64,000 nt of DNA. Origin: Actinomadura sp. NBRC 104412. GTDB lineage: Bacteria > Actinomycetota > Actinomycetes > Streptosporangiales > Streptosporangiaceae. The stretch covers positions 434,001 to 498,000 of the forward strand of contig NZ_BSTM01000001.1 of assembly GCF_030269515.1 (NCBI RefSeq), given 5' to 3'. How positions within the stretch are numbered: position 1 is the first letter of the stretch; every line of letters begins with the position of its first letter. The notes below the pieces were generated by a model. It was not told where the DNA came from, did no database searches, and saw nothing but the letters and a program-made list of their open reading frames with translations. Both the position numbers and the translations under genes were made by a program. Positions 32,644-41,081 of the stretch are shown one piece after another.

Positions 32644-34701
32644 TCACAGCACCGGCAGGAGCTTTGACGGGGTGATCGGCAGGTCGCGGATCCGCACTCC
32701 GGTGGCGTTGTAGACGGCGTTGGCGATGGCCGCCGCCGCGCCGACGATGCCGATCTCGCCGATGCCCTTGCTGCCCATCGGATTCAGCCGGCCGTCGGCC
32801 TCCTCGATCCAGACCGCGTCGATGTCGCGCACGTCCGCGCAGGCCGGCACGTGGTACTGGGCGAGGTCGTGGTTGAGGTAGTCGCCGAACTCCCGGTCCA
32901 TCACGCTCTCCTCCAGCAGCGCCATGCCGAGGCCCATCGTCATGCCCCCGATGAACTGGGAGTGCGCCAGCGTGGAGTTGATGATCCGGCCGACGGCGAA
33001 CACGCCCAGCATCCGCGGCACCCTGATCTCCCCGGTGTCGGCGTCCACCTCGACCTCGGCGAACTGCGCCCCGAACCCGTGCCTGGCGACCTTTGGCAGC
33101 TCGCTGACCTCCTGGGCCGTGTCCACGAACGCCTCCTGGCGGTCGGGATCGGCCAGCAGCGCCTCGCAGGCGCGGGTGATGGCCCTGCCCCAGCCGGCCG
33201 TGCCCGACGAGCCGCCCGCCACCGCCGCCTCGGGAAGGGAGCTGTCGCCGATCTCCACGGTGACGCGGGACGGGTCGGTCTTCAGCGCCTCCGCCGCGAT
33301 GGCCGTCAGCGCCGTGCGGGCACCGGTGCCGATGTCGGAGGCGGCGATCCGCACGCGGAACCGTCCGTCCGGCTCACGCCGTGCCGCGGCCTGGCCGGAC
33401 CGCTGGTACGCGGGATAGGTGGTGGCCGCCACGCCCATGCCCCGCAGTTTGCGCGTCCCGGGTGCGGGCACGCCGGACGGCACCGGTTCCCGGTCCTCCC
33501 AGTGGAAGCGTTCCGCGCCCTCGCGCAGGCAGGCCACCAGGTTCCGGGAGCTGAACGGGAGCCCGCCGACCGGCTCGGTGTCGGTGTCGTTGCGGATCCG
33601 CAGCTCGACCGGGTCGATGCCGGCCGCGACCGCCAGCTCGTCCATCGCGCACTCCAGCGCGTACATGCCCGGCGTCTCGCCGGGTGCCCGCATCCAGGAC
33701 GGCGTGGGCACGTCCAGGCGGTTGAGCCGGTGCGAGGTCAGCAGGTTCGGCGCCGGGTACATGACCCGGGTCACCACCGCGGTCTGCTCGGCGAACTCGT
33801 GGACGGTGGAGGTCTGCTCGACCACCTCGTGCAGGATGGCGTTGAGACGCCCGTCGCCGTCCGCGCCGAGCCGCAGCCGCTGGACCGTCGGCGTGCGGTA
33901 TCCGGTGAGGGCGAACATCTGCTGGCGCGTCACCGCGTACTTCACCGGACGGCCGGTAAGCCGCGCCGCCATCGCGGCGAGGACGACACTGGGACGCGGC
34001 GTCCCCTTCGACCCGAACCCTCCGCCCACATGCGGCGACACGACCCGCACCCGGGACCGGTCCAGGCCGAAGACCTGGGCCAGCGTGTTCCGCGCGATCG
34101 TCGGGCCCTGGTTGGAGTCGTACACGACCAGGTTGCCCTCCTCGTCCCAGAGGGCGAGGCTGGCGTGCGGTTCCATGGGGTTGTTGTGCTCCGCCGGTGT
34201 CGAGTACGTCGCGTCCACCCGTACGGGAGACGCGGCGAAGGCCCCTTCTGGGTCGCCCTGCTCGGTGTCGGTGGGGTAGTCGGGGTTGACCACGTCCGGC
34301 CGGTAGAGGGTGGGGTGGTCGGGGCTGAGCCGCACGTCGTGCGGCTCGGCGTCGTACTCGACGCGCAGCAGGCGCGCCGCCTCCTGCGCGGTCTCCGGGG
34401 TCTCCGCCACGACGGCGGCGACGAGCTGCCCCCGGTACGACACCGTCCGGGACTGGAAGACCGCCAGCTCGGCGTTGCCGACCGGTTCGAGCCTGGGCGC
34501 GTTCTCGTGGGACACCACCTGGAGGACGCCCGGCATCGCCAGGGCCTCGTCCGCGCCTATCGACCTGATCCTGCCCTTGCCCACCGGGGACTGGACGGCG
34601 TACAGGTAGGCCACGCCGTCGACCGGGTACTCGTACGCGTACCGCGCCCGCCCGGTGATCTTCTCCCGGGATTCGATCCGCTTCAGCGAGAGGGTGTTCA
34701 T
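32644..34701 (-). CDS. Xanthine dehydrogenase family molybdopterin-binding subunit (YagR/PaoC-like)
   Basis: A 685-residue large subunit of a molybdenum hydroxylase. Mo-cofactor segments are visible: SPHVGGGFGSKG, MRAPGETPG, GGSSGTAGWG, and the C-terminal SKGIGEIGIVGAA with the catalytic glutamate. With the FAD and [2Fe-2S] subunits it forms a three-subunit enzyme like E. coli PaoABC (YagTSR), which oxidises aldehydes; the substrate here is unknown. Its ATG overlaps the FAD-subunit stop (ATGA). Last gene of the three-gene operon. Confidence 0.92.
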   Translation of the reverse strand: MNTLSLKRIESREKITGRARYAYEYPVDGVAYLYAVQSPVGKGRIRSIGADEALAMPGVLQVVSHENAPRLEPVGNAELAVFQSRTVSYRGQLVAAVVAETPETAQEAARLLRVEYDAEPHDVRLSPDHPTLYRPDVVNPDYPTDTEQGDPEGAFAASPVRVDATYSTPAEHNNPMEPHASLALWDEEGNLVVYDSNQGPTIARNTLAQVFGLDRSRVRVVSPHVGGGFGSKGTPRPSVVLAAMAARLTGRPVKYAVTRQQMFALTGYRTPTVQRLRLGADGDGRLNAILHEVVEQTSTVHEFAEQTAVVTRVMYPAPNLLTSHRLNRLDVPTPSWMRAPGETPGMYALECAMDELAVAAGIDPVELRIRNDTDTEPVGGLPFSSRNLVACLREGAERFHWEDREPVPSGVPAPGTRKLRGMGVAATTYPAYQRSGQAAARREPDGRFRVRIAASDIGTGARTALTAIAAEALKTDPSRVTVEIGDSSLPEAAVAGGSSGTAGWGRAITRACEALLADPDRQEAFVDTAQEVSELPKVARHGFGAQFAEVEVDADTGEIRVPRMLGVFAVGRIINSTLAHSQFIGGMTMGLGMALLEESVMDREFGDYLNHDLAQYHVPACADVRDIDAVWIEEADGRLNPMGSKGIGEIGIVGAAAAIANAVYNATGVRIRDLPITPSKLLPVL

Positions 34702-35711
34702 GCCGTGCCCCCGTGTGTCGTGAGCTCCGCGAGCGTCCGGACCATGAGGTTGCGCGCGAGTTTGACCTTGTAGGCGTTGTCGCGCAGCGGTTCGGCCTCC
34801 TCCAGCTCGGCCTCGGCGGCCTGGAGGAAGGTCCGCTCGGTCGCGGCGGAGCCGCGCAGCCGGTCCTCGGCGCGCCGGGCGCGCCAGGGCTGGTGCGCCA
34901 CGCCGCCCAGCGCCACCCGGCAGTCCAGGATGGTGCCGTCCGCCATCTCCAGCGCCGCGGCGACCGAGACCAGCGCGAACGCGAACGAGGCCCGCTCACG
35001 GACCTTGCGGTAGCGGGCGGGCATGGTCAGGGGCGGGACCTCGACGCCGGTGATCAGATCGCCGGGGTCCAGGGTCGTGTCGCGGTGCGGTTCGGTGCCC
35101 GGCAGCCGGTACAGGGACGTGGTCTCCTGGCCGACCAGCGGGATGACGCGGTCGCCGAGCCGTCCCATGACCCGTACCCGCGCGTCCAGCGCCGCCAGCG
35201 CCACCGCCATGTCGGACGGGTGGGTGGCCACGCAGTCCGGCGAGTGTCCCAGGATCGCGAGGTTCGCGTGATCGCCCTCGCGAGCCGGGCAACCGGTGCC
35301 GGGTTCGCGCTTGTTGCAGGGCTTGGAGACGTTCTGGAAGTAGGAGCATCGGGTGCGCTGTAGCAGGTTGCCGCCCACCGTGGCGAGGTTGCGGATCTGC
35401 CCGGACGCCCCGGACAGGACGGCCTGCGCCAGCATCGGGAACCGCTCCCGCACCGCGCGGTGCGCGGCCAGGTCGCTGTTCCGGACGGCGGACCCGATGA
35501 CCAGCCCGCCGCCGGGCTCCTCGACGATCGTGTCGAACGGCAGGTGCGCGACGTCCACCAGCCGACGCGGCTCCTCGACGCCCAGCCGCATCAGGTCGAC
35601 CAGGTTGGTGCCGCCGCCGAGGTAGCGGACCTCGCCGTCCCCGTTGCTCTCGCGGTGCCGGGCGACCGCGTCCTCCGCGCTGCCCACGCGCTCGTACGCG
35701 AAGGGCCTCAT
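34698..35711 (-). CDS. FAD-binding subunit of molybdenum hydroxylase (YagS/PaoB-like)
   Basis: A 337-residue CO-dehydrogenase-flavoprotein-type protein: YLGGGTNLVDLMR, the ATVGGNLLQRTRC FAD loop, and RCSYFQNVSKPCNKREPGTGC, the cysteine-rich insertion that holds an extra [4Fe-4S] cluster in PaoB-like subunits. That insertion separates it from ordinary xanthine dehydrogenase FAD subunits and supports the PaoABC assignment. Starts with an ATGA overlap after the iron-sulfur subunit. Confidence 0.92.
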   Translation of the reverse strand: MRPFAYERVGSAEDAVARHRESNGDGEVRYLGGGTNLVDLMRLGVEEPRRLVDVAHLPFDTIVEEPGGGLVIGSAVRNSDLAAHRAVRERFPMLAQAVLSGASGQIRNLATVGGNLLQRTRCSYFQNVSKPCNKREPGTGCPAREGDHANLAILGHSPDCVATHPSDMAVALAALDARVRVMGRLGDRVIPLVGQETTSLYRLPGTEPHRDTTLDPGDLITGVEVPPLTMPARYRKVRERASFAFALVSVAAALEMADGTILDCRVALGGVAHQPWRARRAEDRLRGSAATERTFLQAAEAELEEAEPLRDNAYKVKLARNLMVRTLAELTTHGGTA

Positions 35712-36265
35712 GCCCGCGCCCCCTGGGGAACCCTGGACGCCGCGTCCTTGATGGCCTTGACGATGTTGACGTACGCGCCGCAGCGGCACAGGTTGCCGCT
35801 CATCCGCTCGCGGATCTCCTCGTCGGACGGCTCGGGCGGCGGCCCGGACGCGAGGTCCTCGGTGACCGCGCTGGGACGGCCCCGCGCGTACTCGTCCAGC
35901 ATCCCCGTCGCCGAGCACAGCTGGCCCGGCGTGCAGTAGCCGCACTGGAAGGCGTCGCGTTCGATGAAGGCGTCCTGGAGGGCGGTGAGCCGGTCGCCGT
36001 TGCCGTCCGGCGAGGCCAGTCCCTCCACGGTCGTGATCTCCGCGCCGTCGTGCGCGACCGCCAGGGCCAGGCAGCCGAGAGCGCGCCGCCCGTCCAGCAG
36101 GATCGTGCAGGCGCCGCACTGCCCGTGGTCGCAGCCCTTCTTCGAGCCGGTCAGCCCGAGCCGCTCGCGCAGCATGTCCAGAAGGGACGACCGGGTGTCC
36201 ACCTCGATCCGGTGCCTGGTGCCGTTCACCAGCAAGGTGATCTCGGCGCTCACTGTGCTGTCCAT
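35708..36265 (-). CDS. [2Fe-2S] subunit of molybdenum hydroxylase (YagT/PaoA-like)
   Basis: A 185-residue protein with both [2Fe-2S] clusters of the family: the plant-type GSKKGCDHGQCGACTILLDG near the N-terminus and the helical-domain cluster FQCGYCTPGQ plus NLCRCGAY. No twin-arginine signal is present, so the enzyme is likely cytoplasmic, unlike periplasmic PaoA. First gene of the YagTSR-type operon. Confidence 0.93.
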   Translation of the reverse strand: MDSTVSAEITLLVNGTRHRIEVDTRSSLLDMLRERLGLTGSKKGCDHGQCGACTILLDGRRALGCLALAVAHDGAEITTVEGLASPDGNGDRLTALQDAFIERDAFQCGYCTPGQLCSATGMLDEYARGRPSAVTEDLASGPPPEPSDEEIRERMSGNLCRCGAYVNIVKAIKDAASRVPQGARA

Positions 36266-36345
36266 GGTCGGCCCCTACCCACGATCACCGGCCTGAGTCG
36301 GGTGATCGCCAGGACGGGCGGGGGGCTGGGTGCCGGGACTGGGCG

Positions 36346-36690
36346 CTAGGACGAGTCGGCGATGATCTCGGCGACCTGGCGCGCGGTCTCGGTGGGCAGC
36401 GGCGCGGGCTTGCCGCGCCAGTGGCGCGCGGCCAGGAGCGCCGCGCATCCGGCGCCACCGGTGTACGCGGCGGCGGCGACGAGCGCGGCGATCTCCGGGG
36501 GCAGCTTGCGCTCCAGCAGCAGAAGGTTGAGGCGGTACGTGGAGGCGGCCGCGAGGGCCCCGAGGGTCCCGGCCACGGCGCCGAACCTCAGCGCGGGCAC
36601 CCGCTGCCGCGCCTTGTCCTGCACCTCCCGCTGGGCGGCCTCGGCCACGTACCGCGCGAGGGCGAGATTGTCCTCGGTCGACTCGGCCAT
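36346..36690 (-). CDS. Small membrane protein of unknown function
   Basis: A 114-residue protein: a charged helical N-terminus (ALARYVAEAAQREVQDKARQ), two hydrophobic helices around residues 35-55 and 66-90, and a short hydrophilic tail. This resembles small holin-superfamily or DUF-type membrane proteins, but I cannot assign a family. It lies 80 bp upstream of the YagT-like gene on the same strand and back to back with the PucR regulator. Confidence 0.6.
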   Translation of the reverse strand: MAESTEDNLALARYVAEAAQREVQDKARQRVPALRFGAVAGTLGALAAASTYRLNLLLLERKLPPEIAALVAAAAYTGGAGCAALLAARHWRGKPAPLPTETARQVAEIIADSS

Positions 36691-36807
36691 AGACGCCCTT
36701 TACCCCGGCGCGGCGCGCGGACACCCGCCCCGGCCTTCGGACCGACCGTTTCCCCCTTTTCACCGGCTTCCATGAAGACCATGGTGCCGATGGGTTAAAA
36801 GTGATTG

Positions 36808-38043
36808 GTGGAGGTTTCCGACCGGTTGCTGGACATCCCGGACGGCGTCACGCCCGCCATGGTCGCAACGCTGCGCGGGCAGGTGCCGGAGATCGTCCAG
36901 GAGGCGGTCGCGGAGATCGAGCGGGGCGTGCCGTGGTACGCCCGCCCGCACGACCCCCGCTACTCGCGGGTCCTGGAGCAGGCCGTGGAACGGGCGGTCG
37001 GGCATTTCGCCGACCTGCTCGCCGACCCGGACGCCTCCTCGGCCGAGACCGTGGAGTTCTTCCGGCGGCTCGGCGCGGGCGAGGCGCGCGAGGGGCGCGA
37101 CCTGGACCCGTTGCGGTCGGCGCTGCGCACCGGCGCCGGGGTGGCGGTGCGGCGGCTCACCGAGGCGTCCGAGCGCACCAGGCACCGGGTCACCGCCACC
37201 ATGATCGCCCAGGTGGCGCGGTCGGTGCTGGCCTATCTCGACCGGCTCGCCGCGGTGGTCGCCGAGGGCCACGCGGAAGGGCAGGCCGAGATGGCGGCGC
37301 GCGGCACCGGCGAGTACCGCGACGGCCGCCGCCGCGCGCTGCTCGAACTGCTGCTCTCCGAGCCCGCGCCGCGTCCCGCCCAGTTGGGCGAGCCCGCGCG
37401 GCGCGCGGGCTGGCCACTGCCGCGCACCGTCGCGGCCGTGGCGCTGAGGGAACGACGGCCCGGGGCCCGCCCGCCGTCGCCGCCCGGCGACGTCCTGACC
37501 GGGACGCACCTGGACGAGCCATGCCTGATCGTTCCCGACCCGGACGGTCCCGGACGCCGCCGGGCGCTGCGGGACGGGCTGGGCGACTGGGTCGCGGCGA
37601 TCGGGCCGTCCGTCACGCCCGCCGATGCGGGCAGGTCGCTGCGCTGGGCGCGGCAGACCCTCGACCTGGCCACCGGCGGCGTGATCGCCCACGACGGCCT
37701 GGTGGCGGCCGCCGACCACACCCCCATCCTGCTGATGACCCAGGACCGTGACCTGCTGGAACGCGCGGTGTCCGGACGGCTGCGCCCGCTGCTGAAGCTG
37801 CGCCCGGCGCAGCGCCGCAGGCTGGCCGAGACCTTCCTGGTCGCGCTCGAATGCGGGTTCAACACCGTCCAGGTGTCGAGCCGGCTCCGCGTGCATCCGC
37901 AGACCATCCGGTACCGCGTCCGGCAACTGGAGACGTTCTTCGGCGAGGACATCTACGCCCCGGCGCACCGCCTGGAGTTCCACATGCTGCTGCACGCCTG
38001 GCTCGCGATGAACCGCGAGCCAGGCGGCACCACCGGCGTCTAG
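36808..38043 (+). CDS. PucR/CdaR-type helix-turn-helix regulator (second)
   Basis: A protein of about 411 residues. The N-terminal half is a helical sensory region (VPEIVQEAVAEIERGVPWYA; RALLELLLSEPAPRP), and the C-terminus carries the PucR HTH (FNTVQVSSRLRVHPQTIRYR followed by VRQLETFFGEDIY). GTG at 36808 is used; a TTG one codon earlier is possible and no good ribosome site is visible. Convergent with an MHS-family transporter gene, with which it shares a CTAG at the stop codons. Target unknown; the molybdenum hydroxylase or the transporter are candidates. Confidence 0.85.
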   Translation: MEVSDRLLDIPDGVTPAMVATLRGQVPEIVQEAVAEIERGVPWYARPHDPRYSRVLEQAVERAVGHFADLLADPDASSAETVEFFRRLGAGEAREGRDLDPLRSALRTGAGVAVRRLTEASERTRHRVTATMIAQVARSVLAYLDRLAAVVAEGHAEGQAEMAARGTGEYRDGRRRALLELLLSEPAPRPAQLGEPARRAGWPLPRTVAAVALRERRPGARPPSPPGDVLTGTHLDEPCLIVPDPDGPGRRRALRDGLGDWVAAIGPSVTPADAGRSLRWARQTLDLATGGVIAHDGLVAAADHTPILLMTQDRDLLERAVSGRLRPLLKLRPAQRRRLAETFLVALECGFNTVQVSSRLRVHPQTIRYRVRQLETFFGEDIYAPAHRLEFHMLLHAWLAMNREPGGTTGV

Positions 38044-38048
38044 ACGCC
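38035..38048. other. Perfect palindrome at two overlapping stop codons
   Basis: GGCGTCTAGACGCC; the central CTAG supplies TAG stops to both convergent genes. Could form a small hairpin in either transcript. Confidence 0.5.
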
Positions 38049-39392
38049 CAGCCGCGGCTTCACCGCGGGCACGTCTCCCTTCTCCAGGTCGAACGCGGTG
38101 ATGTCCATGTCCCTGGTCTCCACCGAGTACAGGAACGCCACCAGCGACACCAGCGACGTGGCGATCAGGTAGAGCGCGACCGTCCACGGCTCACCGCCCG
38201 CGCGGTCGGTCAGGTACGCGGCGATGAGCGGGGAGAACCCGACCAGGGCCGTGCTCACCTCGCGGGACGTGGCGAACCCGCTGTAGCGCACCCGCGCCCC
38301 GAACAGCTCGGCGTAGAACGCGGGCTGCACCGCGACCATCGGCGCGAACCCGAACGCCACCATGACCACCATCGCCAGGTAGATCAGCACCGGCTCGCCC
38401 GTGTTGACCAGCAGGAAGTAGGGGAACCAGAACACCGCGGCGAACACCACCGAGAAGATGTTGAGCGGGCGGCGGCCGATCCGGTCCGACAGCGCGCCGT
38501 ACACCGGCTGGAGCAGGATCACCACCGTGCCGAAGATGCACACGCCCGCCAGCACCGTCCGGTCGGTGAGGCCCAGTTCGTCGGTGGCGTAGGCGACGGT
38601 GAAGGTGGCGAGGGTGTAGACCAGCGCGGTGTCGCCGATGTGCGCGCCGACGCCCACCAGGAGGCTGCGCGGGTAGCGGCGGACGGCCTCGACCACGGGC
38701 AGCTTGACGACCTTCCGGTCCCGTTCGACCCGCTGGAAGACCGGCGACTCGGCCACCCGCAGCCGCACGTACAGCGCCACCGCGATCATCGCGAAGCTGA
38801 CCAGGAACGGCAGCCGCCAGCCCCACGACTCGCGCGCGCCCTGCGGCATGAACGTCACGAGCAGGAACGCGCCCGTCCCCAGGACCAGGCCGATCTGCAC
38901 GCCGGTCTGCGCGTACGAGCAGTAGTAGCCGCGGCGTCCCGGCGGCGCGTGCTCGGCCAGCAGCGTGGACGCGCCGCCGAACTCGGCACCGGCGCCGAGG
39001 CCCTGGAGGATCCGCATCAGCAGCAGCAGGAACGGCGCCCACAGCCCGACCGACTCGTAGGTGGGGAGCAGCCCGATCAGGCCGGTGGCGATCCCCATCA
39101 CCAGGGTCGTGGCGATCAGCGTGGCGCGGCGCCCGATCCGGTCGCCCAGATGGCCGAACAGGATCCCGCCCAGCGGGCGGAACAGGAACCCGACGCCGAA
39201 CGTGGCGAACGCGGCCAGGGTGCCGGCGGCGGGGTCGGCGTCGGTGAAGAACAGGTCGCCGAACATCAGCGCGGCGGCCGTCCCGTACACGAAGAAGTCG
39301 TACCACTCCAGGGCGGTACCGGTGAGCGCGGCGCCGACGACGCGGCGCAGCTCTGCGTTGGAGGACGTGGTGTTGGCGGGGGTTTCATCCAT
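38040..39392 (-). CDS. MFS transporter, metabolite:H+ symporter (MHS) family
   Basis: A 450-residue 12-span protein. MHS features: ALEWYDFFVYGTAAAL at the N-terminus, GHLGDRIGRRATLI (MFS loop 2-3 signature), GLGAGAEFGGASTLLAEHAP and SDRIGRRPLNIF in the second half. The family takes up organic acids, shikimate, betaines and similar compounds with protons. It follows the Ldh-family oxidoreductase gene by 31 bp on the same strand, so the pair may import and oxidise a hydroxy acid. Confidence 0.9.
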   Translation of the reverse strand: MDETPANTTSSNAELRRVVGAALTGTALEWYDFFVYGTAAALMFGDLFFTDADPAAGTLAAFATFGVGFLFRPLGGILFGHLGDRIGRRATLIATTLVMGIATGLIGLLPTYESVGLWAPFLLLLMRILQGLGAGAEFGGASTLLAEHAPPGRRGYYCSYAQTGVQIGLVLGTGAFLLVTFMPQGARESWGWRLPFLVSFAMIAVALYVRLRVAESPVFQRVERDRKVVKLPVVEAVRRYPRSLLVGVGAHIGDTALVYTLATFTVAYATDELGLTDRTVLAGVCIFGTVVILLQPVYGALSDRIGRRPLNIFSVVFAAVFWFPYFLLVNTGEPVLIYLAMVVMVAFGFAPMVAVQPAFYAELFGARVRYSGFATSREVSTALVGFSPLIAAYLTDRAGGEPWTVALYLIATSLVSLVAFLYSVETRDMDITAFDLEKGDVPAVKPRLGV

Positions 39393-39423
39393 CGAGTTCT
39401 CCTCGGCTGGGAGCGGGATCTCT

Positions 39424-40464
39424 CTAAGGCATCGCGGCGCCCAGGCGCCGGGCCAGGGCGTGGAGTTCGTCCCAATGGGCCTTCGGTACGGGCACGCCCT
39501 CGCGCAGCCGCCGTTCCCGTGTCAGGGTCTCGATCTCCCCCGGGACCAGGACCCTGTCGAACCCTTCGGCGGGCGGCGTCGAGCCCAGCGTCCGGCACAG
39601 GTCCTCCGCGCGGGCGCGGAACTCCTCCAGCGGCACGAACGCCTCGACGCGCACGGCCATGACGACCGTCCCGAACCCGCCGTCGTAGCCGGGGAGGCAG
39701 GACGCGCCGGTGCCGGTGAGCAGGCCGCCCACCAGTTCGATCAGCACGCTCAGGCCGTAGCCCTTGTGGCCGCCGAACGGCAGCAGCGCGCCGCCCGCAT
39801 AGAAGGCGGCGGGGTCGGTGCTGGGCCGTCCCGCGCGGTCGACGATCACACCGTCCGGCACCGGCTCGCCCTTCGCCAGGGACATCGCCACCTTCCCCTC
39901 GGCCATGGACGCGGTCGCCCAGTCCATGACGAGGGGATCGGCGCCTTCGGCGCGCGGCGCCGCCCAGGCGAGGGGGTTGGTGCCGAGCCGCCGCTCGCGT
40001 CCGCCGTACGGGGCGACGGACGGGTCGGCGTTGCCGAACACGAGCCCGACCAGGCCGCGGGACGCCAGCGCGCCCGCGTACTCGCCGAGACGTCCCACGT
40101 GGTTGCACTCGCGGATGGCGACGGTGGCGACGCCGTGCTCGGTGGCGAGCCGGGACGCGAGCTCGGTGGCCAGGTGCGCGGCGGGCTGCCCGAACCCGCG
40201 GCGGCCGTCGACGACGCCGGTGGCGCCGCGCTGCGCGGCGATCTCGCACCGCGCGGCGGGACGCACCGCACCCGCGTCGATCGCCTCGACGTACGGGATG
40301 AGGCGGCGGACTCCGTGGGAGTCGTGCCCGACCAGGTTCGACTCCACCAGCGACCCGGCGACGGCCGCGGCCGTCCCGGCGGGGGCACCGGCGGCCTCAA
40401 GGATCGACCGGGCCGCGCGTTCCAGCGTGGTCGCGGGAACCGTCCGGGCCTCCTCCTGACCCAT
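39424..40464 (-). CDS. Ldh family oxidoreductase (type 2 malate/L-lactate dehydrogenase-like)
   Basis: A 346-residue NAD(P)-dependent enzyme of the YlbC/ComC/YiaK fold. Family stretches: NLVGHDSHGVRRLIPYVEAI with the catalytic histidine, LGTNPLAWAAP, MDWATASMAEGKV and GHKGYGLSVLIELVGGLLTG. Substrates in the family include malate, sulfolactate, ureidoglycolate and 2,3-diketogulonate; the one here cannot be named. Upstream of the MHS transporter in a two-gene unit. Confidence 0.9.
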   Translation of the reverse strand: MGQEEARTVPATTLERAARSILEAAGAPAGTAAAVAGSLVESNLVGHDSHGVRRLIPYVEAIDAGAVRPAARCEIAAQRGATGVVDGRRGFGQPAAHLATELASRLATEHGVATVAIRECNHVGRLGEYAGALASRGLVGLVFGNADPSVAPYGGRERRLGTNPLAWAAPRAEGADPLVMDWATASMAEGKVAMSLAKGEPVPDGVIVDRAGRPSTDPAAFYAGGALLPFGGHKGYGLSVLIELVGGLLTGTGASCLPGYDGGFGTVVMAVRVEAFVPLEEFRARAEDLCRTLGSTPPAEGFDRVLVPGEIETLTRERRLREGVPVPKAHWDELHALARRLGAAMP

Positions 40465-40889
40465 CGCCTGTCACCTCTCGCCGGCGGGCCCCCGAGGTGT
40501 GCGTCCTGGTCGGCGGCGGCCGGAACGGGCGCTCACACCCGTGCGTTCCACGTTGCAAAACGCCGTTCTGACTACCGACATCCTGACGGTACTTCGCGGC
40601 GGACGAGACGTGAAGAGGCGGTTTCGCTCCACGGCAGCCGCTCGCCGCCTCCGGGGCGGGTCCACCTCGCGCGCGAGTGACGTTGGACACGCTCCGCGCG
40701 TACACCTTTTCGTCACGCGGACGAAACAATCCCTCGTATGCAGAACGAACGCCGCCGCCGGCGGCCCGAACTGGCTCTGGACGGGACGAAGCGCAGGTCC
40801 AGCACGGTCTAGACCATTTTGCGAAGATCGCCGGATGGTCCCGAAGATCTGTTCACGCGAATCGGATCAAAGGAGGCCGGCGAACCACC
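40465..40889. other. 425-bp region without an assigned gene, containing three palindromic sites
   Basis: Between the Ldh-family gene and a small ORF. It contains TACCG-n9-CGGTA (40573-40591), TTTCGTC-ACGCG-GACGAAA (40708-40726) and GGTCTAGACC (40806-40815). The first may serve the leftward Ldh operon, the other two the rightward small ORF. No RNA gene or convincing longer coding region is seen. Confidence 0.5.
40806..40815. promoter_or_regulatory. DasR-site-like palindrome
   Basis: GGTCTAGACC is the perfect core of the dre site (ACTGGTCTAGACCACT) bound by the GlcNAc-responsive regulator DasR in streptomycetes; the right flank fits partly, the left flank does not. It lies 75 bp before the small ORF start. 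Confidence 0.35.
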
Positions 40890-41033
40890 GTGAGCAACTC
40901 TCTGGCGAATCCCAGGCGCACCCGGCTGATGACCTGGCCCACACAGGGCACGCGCAAGCCGGACCAGGAGAGGCAGGACACCTCCGCGGACTCCGTGCCG
41001 TCCGCACCGGACGACCAGGGCAACGGAGCGTGA
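40890..41033 (+). CDS. Possible small gene, 47 residues, unknown function
   Basis: A GTG-started reading frame encoding a hydrophilic, basic-then-acidic peptide (middle: TRLMTWPTQGTRKPDQ). Evidence for reality: a full AAAGGAGG ribosome site upstream (though 13 bases from the GTG, longer than ideal), a strong hairpin starting directly after the stop, and palindromes in a plausible promoter region. No family recognised; no signal peptide, membrane segment or cysteine. Confidence 0.45.
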   Translation: MSNSLANPRRTRLMTWPTQGTRKPDQERQDTSADSVPSAPDDQGNGA

Positions 41034-41071
41034 CGCGGGGGTCGCGGGCGGGCGCGACGGCGTCCCCCGCG
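41034..41071 (+). terminator. Terminator hairpin after the small ORF
   Basis: CGCGGGGG (41034-41041) pairs with CCCCCGCG (41064-41071), with an inner TCGCG/CGCGA stem. It separates the small ORF from the convergent LacI-family gene. Confidence 0.55.
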
Positions 41072-41081
41072 GCCCCCAGCC

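Noticed and set aside
40890..41033. RiPP precursor peptide
   Set aside because: The 47-residue peptide has no cysteine, no recognisable leader/core boundary, and no modification enzyme lies nearby.
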